NCBI GenBank assembly: GCA_903813345.2
Contig: CAIIXF020000001.1
Coordinates: 37,789,366 to 37,853,365, forward strand
Direction: 5' to 3'
Length of the DNA stretch: 64,000 nt
DNA from: Owenia fusiformis
Lineage: Eukaryota > Annelida > Polychaeta > Sabellida > Oweniidae
Within the stretch, counting starts at the first letter, position 1; each line of letters opens with the position of its first letter. The notes beneath the pieces are model-generated. The model saw only the letters and a list, made by a program, of their open reading frames with translations, was not told where the DNA came from and ran no database searches. The translations under genes were made by a program, and so were the position numbers. This document shows positions 38,501 through 50,500 of the stretch, piece by piece.

Positions 38501-41500
38501 ATTCATCATAATATGACATCTGAAACTAAGATGCCTTTATCAATAAAATTGTAATAAACATATAAGAATAAAATTGTGCAGTTTAAACAGATTTATCTGG
38601 TGCAATGAATGTAGAATTGTTAAAATAAAAATACGAAAATATTCCATTATTATCCAATGAAGAATCAAAAAGCCAGCGTCGCCAATTCTATCTATTTACA
38701 AAACAGTCAAAGACACTCACATATTTCAGGTACTGTTGTTGTAGGTGCTGGGGTGGTGGTCGTAGTAGTGGTAGTTGTTGTACTTGTAGATGTTGTTGTT
38801 GCTGAAACAATTTACCATACATTGATATAAAATCGTTGTAATTGACTATTTTGAATCGACTAACAATTATTCATCATTTGTATTTCATTAGTACCTTTTC
38901 TTTTATAGTTGTCTCAATATAGAATTGCTGGTTTTCTCAATACCTTTTCATCAATATGAGTAATGCGAACCACATCATAACATTCATTGGTTTGCTATTT
39001 CAATTATTCCCTTTGTGCATTATTTTGCACTTGGCTAACAACAGGATCTTAAGAGGTTCTGGACAAATCATTTGATTCTGGACTTGTCATATTTTTTTTT
39101 CAACGAAATCACATCCAAGGGTTGAATTTTTATTAGCTATTTAGAGAGTGAGTCCTGCCTAGTATTAATTTCAATAAAAAAGTTAAAATAGAACCCTATT
39201 TGAGAGTCAATCTAATACTTACATTACATTGATAAATTAAGGCAAATCCTGAAATATTTTTAAAGTGCGTTTTTTAATGAAATATTATCCAGCAAGTATT
39301 TAAATGAAACGGTCTTATTTAAATACAAATCATAACATGATATTTTTCATGAAACATTTTTCAATGAAATTCAATTGAAGGGTCAAGATAAAACGAGCTA
39401 ATTTAGGTGAAAACCCTTACATGATGATGTGTTTTGATAAATTCTTTCATAAAATTCCATCAAGGGGTGAAGATAAAATGATCGAATTTAAGTGATTTAA
39501 GGATCACGAGAATATGTTTTCTTTGATATTTTCTATGAAATCCCATCCAATGGTCAAGGTAAAATTTTGATTTTGATTTTGATTTGGTCACGTGTTCGAA
39601 AGATCCATATAAGGCCCATAGAACCATATAGGAACGTCATTTTGAATGTCACGTGATAGATCCATATAAGGCTTTTAGAACCATTTATGGAAAGATGAGG
39701 GAAGCCCCTGACACCTGTTTCACGATTTTTATGCACTTCATTATTGTACCGAAGTTTGCCGATTCGATTCGTCGTATTTGGGAATCCTGGTGACAATTTT
39801 ATACTCCATTGGAGTATTTTTGACCTACTTCTTATGACGGAAATTCCCGAACCTTGTTCGGATTAATCCGGATTTTCTGACCTACCTTATCTACCGAGAT
39901 TTCACGAGTTAACATTCGTCTCATTCCGGAATCCTGGTGACAATTTTATACTCCATTGGAGTATTTTTGATCTACTTTTTCTGGATTTTGCCCTACTTAT
40001 TATATCTTGACAACAAGCAAATCAAAAAGTTCGACATGAACGGGTTTCGATCAACTAACCTAGACTATGGAAGCCAGGCACGCTAACCATTAGGCCAACG
40101 AGCTACCGATATGAAAGAACAAAAGTATTATATATTTATACCGAGCGTCAATTCAAAATGATCCTCACTTTTGTCTCCACTTAAATACGACTCGTCAGTT
40201 GTATCCAGAATAGAAGAACGCCTATGGCGCTAGTGAATAACCAAGTCCCAGGTGAGTGGTTCGTATCCCTCCGTGATATACTATTTTTGTTTTATTAAAT
40301 ACGACAGAAAGGAGCAAGGTGTAGGTTGAAAACAAGACGTTAGTTTGTTTCAAAACAGTGTGGAAACATTAATCTCTGATAATTTAAGGTTTTCCACTCC
40401 TGAAGGGCCTCTAGATCTATGAAATTCAATAATCCCCTCAGTAAAAATACGATTTCTCTGCAACCTGATGTCCAATCAAGATCATTCAAATATATATGTG
40501 TTCCTGACACGTTTGGGCGTCCGGGAATAAAATTGCTTGTGAAAACTATTTACAAAAGTGTTCCAGAGACCCTTATCTACTTGGCTAAGGTTTTATTTGA
40601 AGATACATTGCCTTATTAGCAGGTAGAGGGGCATACAGAACACAGAAGCAAATGCTATGTTGAAAATTTTCTATATTTCAATTTGAACCTGTGTTTACAT
40701 GTCACGTAGGCCAGTGTTTTATATGGGGATTATATGTACTTTCCTTGTTTACATGAACGTAAATCATTACATGAAATCTGCATTCTTCTGGGTTTAATCT
40801 GGGTTTGTATTGTCTTATTGGGGCTTTTCGACTTTAAAACAAACCCTACCTAAATGGATTGTGTCTCGGGAACGTTTTTGTAAATAGTTATTATAAACAA
40901 TTCTGAAAGAATATCACATATTTTTGTCTTCCCGATTTCAGTCATGAATTACGTCAATTTCTCGTGCAAACATTGGGTAGACATTGTCAGTGGCTTCACG
41001 AAAAAATAAGCAGCACTTTAGGCCACCTAAATACAACTCGTCAGTTGTATCCAGTTGGAATCCCAGCGTAATGTTTTTAATTATATGGTTGTGCTTTGAT
41101 TTTACGCTGAAAACATTTATAACTACGTCAACTTTATATTAAAACATTTATTATCTTTTCAGTTGTATTAAAATGTAAAATATGATATATGTCAGCTTAT
41201 TGCTTTCTGGAAAACAGTCAAGGTTTAAATTTGGTACAATGAATTGGACACTCATGTAAATCAACATGGTTATAACATTGAACTCAATGCAGTAAATTAG
41301 TTATTTCTATGAATCACAGCGGGATTGGTTTCATTATACCTCCTTACAATACCTCAATATCCGGTTACATGAGATAGTTCTGCGCATGCGCCAATCAGAG
41401 TTCTTGCTGACATGCAAGCCGAGTGGACGTCTATTTGTAGACTCCACAATTGATAGTGTTACTGGTGGTAGTATATCACAGTGCACATATATCACATACA

Positions 41501-44500
41501 TATTTATATGTATTTATGGAATTTATGATCGGTACGTCTGAATTTCATGTACGATAAGAAAGTAGTGTTTTTATCATTACACATTCTGAACACCGGCCAA
41601 GTCTGGTTGTTTCAGAAAATAGTATTCACTGTTGTAGATCTGAGATCTCAACCTTCAATTTATATTGATAACGCTTCAAACCTGATCAGAGGTTATAGCG
41701 ATTTGTTTTACATCTATTAACTTATTGAATACGCTTTTGAATAACTGTTCCTATAGGGATCAAGTGAGCGTTGTATTTAATACACGCTAATTAACTATAA
41801 ACCAGGCCTTGGATTGGTTTAAAAGTTACGTTGCACACACTCCACTGTGTTTTCAGTCAAACGGTTCTTTTGTTAGCCAATTGCGATAAAGTAAAAGTGA
41901 ATAATACGCGTGAGCACATGCTTACAATATCACTAGCCTACGTGCAAATAAGTTGTACAATATAGCTGCATGTTTTCGCATTCTGAACAGCTAAATATCA
42001 GTGCATTTACTAAACAGTACTAGCAAGTTACAGCTAAAATGACTTCACAAATGGTGAGAGATAAACCATTAGGGGCCAAGACCCCATCTGAATGTGAGAA
42101 AATGGATTTAGATGATTCCATCCTAGACGAAACTCCGTCTGTATCAGGTGTAAAAAAGAAAACGCCTCGAAAAACAATTCCTAGGAAATCAGGAAAGAAC
42201 GATGATATTAAAAACATCACGGAGGCTATAACATCTAGTATTTCTTCAGGCATGAGTGACTTGACGGAAATGATGTCATCTTCATTGCAAGATTTAAAAG
42301 AAACCATTCAAAGTGGATACGAATATGACCAGTTTGATGATGATTCGTATAATGATAATGATCATGATGATTCTGATCAAACACCAGTGAAGAAAATGAA
42401 AACTGATATGCAAACGTGTATAGACAATGATACAGTATCCAGTGAAAATGAGGATACTTCCGACCTAATGAAACAGTTACAATCAAAGGTCAATAAATCA
42501 AATGAGGGTCAAGGACCACCATTAAACAAGGCTATGTCAAGCCTACTTAATGATCTAATACAGAATGTTTTGAAGGGAGACGAAGAAAGCCAAAAACTTG
42601 ATGATTACAAAACCCCTTCGAATACCCCTCTTGTATGTGCTGCTAGGGGGAACGAACAAATATGGAGCCGCATCTCTAGTGAGGTCCGCTCGAGTGACAT
42701 CAAAATGCAACAAGCTCTCAAGCCAATGATGTGTTCCATAGTGGCTACTTCTAGAGCCTTAGAGGTATTGGATTCACTGAAAACTGCAGTCGGAGGAAAG
42801 ACGGATGAATTCCAAGATCAATTTGGCAATATGGCAAATTTGCTTTATGACAGCATCCAAATGATGTGTTTGTCGAACTACAAGTTTAACATGAGAAGGC
42901 GTGAGCTGATAAAACCAGACATTGCCCATAGTTTCAAACATCTCTGCGACAAAACCTCCCCTGTAACAACATTTTTATTTGGGGATGACATTACCAAGAG
43001 AGTCAAGGATATTTCAGAAATGAATAAGACCCAGATTAACTCAAGCGTCTTTAATCAGTCTCGAGGCAGTTATCGTGGCAGTTATCGAGGCCGAGGAAAC
43101 CGTGGACGTGGCACACGTGGACGTGGACGAGGCCAGAATCATTTTTTAGGCCAAGGCCAGAATCGCAACTACAGTCAGCGGCAGGGTTACGCCCAAAACA
43201 AATCCTCTCGAGGAAAAGGAAGAGGCAACACGGCCCAGAACCAGGACAACAAACAGTCCAACAAGTAGCTGCAAATGATCATGAACCTAGTGAGGTAAGA
43301 GATTTTCTTAGATCTCAATTAAAACATTTCAAAGGTGGTAGATTGAAATACTTCTATTCAGAATGGGAGAAAATCACTTCAGATCAAACTATTTTGAATG
43401 CAATAGCTGGATATGATTTTGAATTTATCGATGTTAACGCTATCCCACGATCTGACCATCCACGACCAAAAATTCAAAAATTTCTCGAAAGAGGCATTTT
43501 AAAACCAGTTGAGCATTCAAAGATTGGCTATTTATCTTCAATTTTCCTCACACCTAAAAGTGATGGTACAAAAAGAACAATTCTGAATCTGAGAAATCTC
43601 AATGAACATGTGGAATATCAACATTTCAAAATGGAAAACTTTCAAAGTGTCATAAACATGATAACCGAAAATTGCTATATGAGTACCTTGGACGTAAAAG
43701 ACGCGTACTATAGCGTACCTGTGTCTGAGACATCTCAGAAGTTCCTTCAGTTTGAGTGGAAAAATACCATATACCAATACACATGTTTAGCGCAGGGCTT
43801 GTCATCTGCACCGCGCATTTTTACTAAGATTATGAAGCCAGTTTTTGCAAAACTGAGAAATGAAGGTTTCATGTCTGTTTATTACATCGACGATTGTTGT
43901 TTGATTTCAGACTCATATGAGGAATGTAAACGCAACATTGCTACAACAATTGACCACCTACAGCATCTTGGTTTTATGCTACATCCTGAAAAATGTGATC
44001 TGATCCCAAAACAGGTAATCAAATTTCTTGGTTTCGAAATCAATTCTAACACCATGGAAGTGAAGTTACCAGAAACCAAAGCAGTCGCTATTCAATCGCT
44101 ATGCATTGAGACGTTGCGTCGAAAAAACAAGATCTCTATAAGAGAGCTTGCAAAACTTATTGGAACATTGGTAGCTTCGTTTCCTGGTGTCAGGTATGGT
44201 CGGTTATATTACCGTCACATGGATAACAATAAATCGTTAGCTTTATCCCAAAACTGTGGGAATTTTGACACGAAGATCGCATTGAATCTTGATGCACAAA
44301 ATGAAATCAGGTGGTGGATTCGTCATATTAAAAATGCCACTAACCCTATCTCTGTTATAGACCCACAGCATGTATTGCGATCAGATAGTAGCATGGCAGG
44401 ATGGGGTGTGTTTGATGTGACAAATAATACCAGAACTGGTGGACGGTGGAACTACGTTGAGTCTAGACACCATATTAATTACCTGGAATTATTAGCAATA

Positions 44501-47500
44501 TTTCTTGCACTCAAAACCTTTTGTAGGTCTGTTAGAAACAAACACGTGAGAGTCGAGACTGACAACACTACAGCTATGACATATGTCAACAACATGGGTG
44601 GCTCAAAATCTATTGACTGCAATATTCTAGCCAAACAAATATGGCAATGGTGTATTTTTCGTGACATTTGGCTGTCTTCATCTCACATTGCAGGTATTGA
44701 AAATGTCGAAGCTGATTCCGAGTCTCGCATTTTCCATGATGAGACTGAATGGATGCTTGATGAACAGGTTTTTGCAGATATTTGCAACATTGACATGTTT
44801 CCCAATCCAATTCTAGATTTGTTCGCATCAAGATTGAACAATCAGCTTGGGAAGTACGCATCTTGGAGACCAGATCCAGAAGCTGAATTCATTGATGCAT
44901 TCTCAAAAACATGGAATAGTATGGTCACTTATTATGCTTTTCCGCCTTTCAGTATTCTGATGAGAGTGCTGAACAAAATTCAACACGACAGAGCCGACGT
45001 TCTCTTGATCTTGCCCCTCTGGCCCACTCAACCGTGGTGGCCAAAGATGTTGAACCTTTTAACCACACATCCAGTTGTGCTACCCCAAGAACGGAGGATC
45101 CTAAGCCTACCATACAATCCAGAGGCACAACATCCGTTGAGAAAACTGACATTAATTGCTTGTCACTTGTCAGGAATTCCCTCCAGAAACAAGGACTTTC
45201 TGTCCCAGTTACCGAAATCATCCTACAATCTTGGAGACCAAAATCACAGAAACAATACGAGGTTTATCTCAAGAAATGGATTTCGTTCTGTAATACGAGG
45301 GAAATTGATCCAGTTCAAGGAACTTTACAGTTAGGTTTGGAATTTTTAATGACATTATCAGTAGATAATCTAGGCTACAGTGCCATTAATACCGCTCGCA
45401 GTGCGCTCTCATCATGTATTAACTTTCCCAAAACAGAGACATCTTTTGGGCAACACCCTCTAGTGGTGAGGTTTATGAAAGGTATCTTTAATAAGAATCC
45501 CCCTTTACCCAGATATACGAAAACTTGGGATGTCAGTGTGGTTCTGAGACATTTGCAGAGTTATTTCCCAATAGAAAAAATAACATTGCTTGAATTAACG
45601 TTGAAACTTATCATGCTAATTGCGTTGGTATCTGCACAACGAGCACAAACATTACATCTATTGTCACTAAACAATCTCATAATTGAGAAGGACTGCTATG
45701 TGTTTACAATATATGACAATGTAAAACAATCAAAACCTGGAAAATCAAATCCAATTATCAAACTCCATACGTATGATGATCCAAGTCTCTGTGTTGTAGT
45801 AACGTTGAAAGAGTACATACAACGAACTGAAAAATTAAGGGCTGGTGAATCAAAATTGTTTGTTAGTACTATCAAGCCCCATAAAGCGGTGTCTAAAGAT
45901 ACAATAAGTCGTTGGCTTAAACTTGAACTTAGTAGAGCTGGTATTGATACAGACACTTTCAAAGGTCATAGCACTCGTAGTGCTGCAGTTTCTGCGGCTA
46001 GCAGATCTGACGTAAATGTGGACTTGATTTTGAAAACTGCCGGATGGAGCAGTGATTGTTGTTTCAGGAGGTTTTATAATAAACCTTTGGACATTGATAA
46101 TGAAAAAACGTTTGGTAAAGCGGTCTTAAGCCTATAAAAATACATAAAATGTTTGAGTTTGCATTGACAAAACAATGTCAAAATTGTATTAAGTAGTTTA
46201 TTAATAACAATATGCTTTGTTTGTTTATTGTACATAATTTGTCTGTTGTTTATCAGTCAGTTGACCTTGAAGGGAATTTATATTACTTAATTTCCCTTTT
46301 TGACCTATGTGCCCAGTTGGCTTTAAAATCTCATGTAACCGGATATTGAGGTATTGTAAGGAGGTATAATTGGAAATTAAACGAAACTTTTGAAAAAAGA
46401 TGAAGTTTGATTGTAATTATACCGACTTACAATACAGCAATAAGGTTACATGCCCTCCCAGTGAGGCCCTACCCTGATCACTACCGTTATGGAGTAAAAC
46501 ATCTACAATATGTATAATCCAATTTTGTGTTTTACAATTGGTTTAATCTTTACAATGTAATCTATTGTTACAATTAACCTTTTACTCATGTATTATTTGT
46601 CAAGAAACATGAGTTGTACACCTGGGCACAGTAGGTCTTAGTTTTAAAGATCTGATTGGCGCATGCGCAGAACTATCTCATGTAACCTTATTGCTGTATT
46701 GTAAGTCGGTATAATTACAATCAAACTTCATCTTTTTTCAAAAGTTTCGTTTAATTTCCAATTTTATATGATTGCCAACTCTGGCGGTTTTTTTGTAAAT
46801 GCTTTTGACCGCTGTAAATGTGAAACTGATACAGTATTATTCAATTGTTTTATGTCTTGGTCACATTTGCTCCGATTTTCACTACGGCGCCCGGCCGATT
46901 GAGTATTGTGTTCAGAAATGTATTCAATTTTGAACAAAATACTCGCAGCAAATGTGATCCAGGCATTACACAGCGGTATTTCGAACATACTATTGTTGCT
47001 TAACCACGACCTAGCCAATTTTAAAATCATACTCCTTATTTAAATCCAAGTAAACGATCAATGTCTAGGTATTTGGCGTTTGATGATACTATGGCCCTTG
47101 GCGAATTATGATTAGATGAACCGAGGTCAACATTAATGTTTCTTGTACAAGGTCATTACAAGGTCTAAGATAAATATTTAGGTATTTTACGTTTCAAGAC
47201 CTTTGGACAAATTCGATTCAACGATGTATTAAAGTTAAAATGTATACAGAGATAAAATAGGTTATCTCCTATCGTTTCCTTGTGTATACGTTTATGTCTC
47301 TGCGTAATAACGCAGATGCGAGCAGGTAGTTACCAATCTCACCACAAGGTGGCTCGTTCGGGTCAGATAGCATGGCGGGTATGGTAGAAAGATCCCTTTA
47401 ACTTAAAGTACATCTGTTTTCGTGGTTCAATTTTCATATCACCCTTAAAATGTATCTAATAGCAATGCAATTAAAATATGTCCAGTGAACGAAAATGCAA

Positions 47501-50500
47501 TACAAGAATAGATATTTCACTTTTTGTGATTTTGTAACAATGGTGTTATTTTTTGTATATGTAACATGGTCATTTTCACATTTTATATTATTACTGTTCA
47601 TATTAATCAATCCCTATTCATCTCAATATAACAGGTCCCTAAGTAGGTTGTTTGCAGTTTTACTCTTTTAATACCATGTTCACTTTTCACCTTGAGTTAT
47701 TCAACTATGCAAACTGTGTCAGTTTTATATATCTATTGTTCCCCTATATGGTCTTTCTCACTCACATGTAGCTGAGTTTGCATTGGGTGTTGGCTTGTCA
47801 GTAGTTGCTGTAAGAGTTCATGTTGTACATTACAGAGCATTGTATTTTAAACATTGAAGTTTGAAATATACTATTTTATATATATTTTAATTTGAAGATC
47901 GAGTTATTTTATTGCCACCCACGGGCCTTCCACACGCCCATTTACATATAACGCTTTGAAACAACTTTAAAAAGTGAGCAATGTCAGTGTTGTGATAATA
48001 GAGAATTTTCGTTATAAGTTGTTTCAAAAACTTATACGTATACTTATAGTTTAAAGGGTCTTGTCGAACTAAAATCAATTCAAATTGATTTTCATAATCT
48101 GTACCAAGTGGGGCATAACTATTCCCGATATAGTCAAGCTTCATCATCAACTAGGGACTGCGAATACAATGTCCTTTGCTAGTGTTAATTATGAACACGA
48201 TAAACTAAATTCTAGTTGACGGGTCCTTGTAGTGTACGATAAACAAGACCCTTTAAAGTGAATCACTACACGAACGAGTCGATCATTTCAAAGTTCTCAT
48301 GAAATTATAAGGTCAATTTTTAAGTTTTTACGTATAAAAGGGCCTTTATACACAGATTATAAACTTACAGAGTTGGATCTCCGCATAGTATATGTGTGGA
48401 CCTACTGACCAGAATGGCTTATTAAAATTAATCGGCTGAATAGGCATAGTATCCAATCAAATAGCTCGACTCATTCATTAGCTGAACTAATTCTCCCTTC
48501 GTTATTTCTACAAAGTGATTCAAAACGATCATCTACAAAAAATATATTTGAGAGTAGATAAATCTGTAAAACCCGTGTGCTATATCAGCCTATTTGATTC
48601 TAGAAAACACATATGATACAACTAAACATGCTTTACATCAAGGGGGTAAGGATGGTATGCCATTGGCCCTTTTTATTACCGTCCTAGGAGATATTTCCCG
48701 ACGAATTAGGAAATTATGAAACACCTTGTTTATTGGGTTTATAAGTATAAGTATACGTATAAGTTTTTAAAAAACTTATAACGAAAATTCTCTAATAACG
48801 CCCCTCATACCTATTTATTACAGGTCGTGTAGACCATTGTTGCCTGATTTATAGCAAAAACATTGACTTTTGCATGTTGATGATGATGATGATGATGATG
48901 CGCCTTTTGTAATAGATCTCATATCTTAGAAGCGTATCAGTTCAAAAAAATACTAGAAGACCTTACATATTTTGCCATGCACTGCGCCTATTCATTTGGC
49001 AATTCAGTTGTAAATTTTATCTTGAAAAAAATAAATCTTCCAAATTTGTTGAGTTTTCTTGCAGAAATCGCCTACCCCCCCCCCCCCCCCCTCCATCCAT
49101 TTTGTATGATCACAAGGCGTGATTTAAGCTGCTGATATTCTTCTTTAAACGAGTCGGATTTTCAAAATCTATAAGTTGGACTCCCTTTATAGAAGCTTTG
49201 AACTGAATTTGCACTGCTTAATGCTGAAATTATATTGTTTATCCATACATTTTAAGAAAAAATGTATAAAAAAAGATGTTAAAGCCAAATGTTGCCCTAA
49301 AAATTCAGAAAATGTGAAAAATTTCGAATTTTCTATGTACAGGCCTTGTTGCCCCTTTAAGAAGCTTAATATGTAAATTATCTAATCAAACACTTCGTCC
49401 ACCATTTTGAAACACTAATCAATCCAATCTGTGCTAGGGATTCATAGGGCGAGCCAGTGGGATATTTCCAGGGTTCATACACACCTGGAAATGTCAGGGA
49501 AATTGACTTGATTTTCCAAGTGCTGGAAATGTCAGGTAATTTTAAAATTAGGTCAAAAGGGCCAAAGATGACCGGGAATTTTGAAACGGTAGACATGTCA
49601 GGGAAATGTCAGGGAAATTTGTATCAGTGTTGAAAAAATAATGTTCCAGAGATTAATGTTTCCAAACTGTTTTGAAACAAACTAACGTCTTGTTTTCAAC
49701 CTACACCTTGCTCCTTTCTGTCGTATTTAATAAAACAAAAATAGTATATCACGGAGGGATACGAACCACTCACCTGGGACTTGGTTATTCACTAGCGCCA
49801 TAGGCGTTCTACTATTCTGGATACAACTGACGAGTCGTATTTAAGTGGAGACAAAAGTGAGGATCATTTTGAATTGACGCTCGGTATAAATATATAATAC
49901 TTTTGTTCTTTCATATCGGTAGCTCGTTGGCCTAATGGTTAGCGTGCCTGGCTTCCATAGTCTAGGTTAGTTGATCGAAACCCGTTCATGTCGAACTTTT
50001 TGATTTGCTTGTTGTCAAGATATAATAAGTAGGGCAAAATCCAGAAAAAGTAGATCAAAAATACTCCAATGGAGTATAAAATTGTCACCAGGATTCCGGA
50101 ATGAGACGAATGTTAACTCGTGAAATCTCGGTAGATAAGGTAGGTCAGAAAATCCGGATTAATCCGAACAAGGTTCGGGAATTTCCGTCATAAGAAGTAG
50201 GTCAAAAATACTCCAATGGAGTATAAAATTGTCACCAGGATTCCGAAATACGACGAATCGAATCGGCAAACTTCGGTACAATAATGAAGTGCATAAAAAT
50301 CGTGAAACAGGTGTCAGGGGCTTCCCTCATCTTTCCATAAATGGTTCTAAAAGCCTTATATGGATCTATCACGTGACATTCAAAATGACGTTCCTATATG
50401 GTTCTATGGGCCTTATATGGATCTTTCGAACACGTGACCAAATCAAAATCAAAATCAAAATTTTACCTTGACCATTGGATGGGATTTCATAGAAAATATC

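Larger units (their letters stand above)
39040..40378 (+). repeat. Left inverted arm of the foldback element
   Basis: 1,339 bp. It contains internal subrepeats of about 86 bp (AAATTCCATCAAGGGGTGAA, AAATCCCATCCAATGGTCAA and relatives near 39368, 39455 and 39540) and two tRNA-like segments. A small frame (39554-39796, minus) is mirrored in the right arm and is considered non-coding. Confidence 0.85.
41333..46763 (+). mobile_element. DIRS1-like tyrosine-recombinase retrotransposon, structurally complete
   Basis: It has the three hallmarks of DIRS elements. First, inverted terminal repeats at 41333-41400 and 46651-46716, with a unique right extension to 46763. Second, an internal complementary region at 46331-46452 that joins the inverses of the left and right ends. 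Third, reading frames for a gag-like protein, RT/RNase H and a tyrosine recombinase. Known DIRS elements replicate through a circular intermediate integrated by the recombinase without target duplication, and none is seen here. The frames contain no stop or obvious lesion, so this may be a young or active copy. Confidence 0.9.

Noticed and set aside
39554-39796. An 80-codon frame present in both arms of the foldback element (also 50229-50471)
   Set aside because: Low complexity at one end, no recognisable domain, and mirrored simply because the arms are inverse copies.
49919-49990. A true tRNA gene in the foldback arm
   Set aside because: Box A and B are good, but the acceptor stem does not pair and the anticodon loop is too long, so only a tRNA-derived promoter is claimed.
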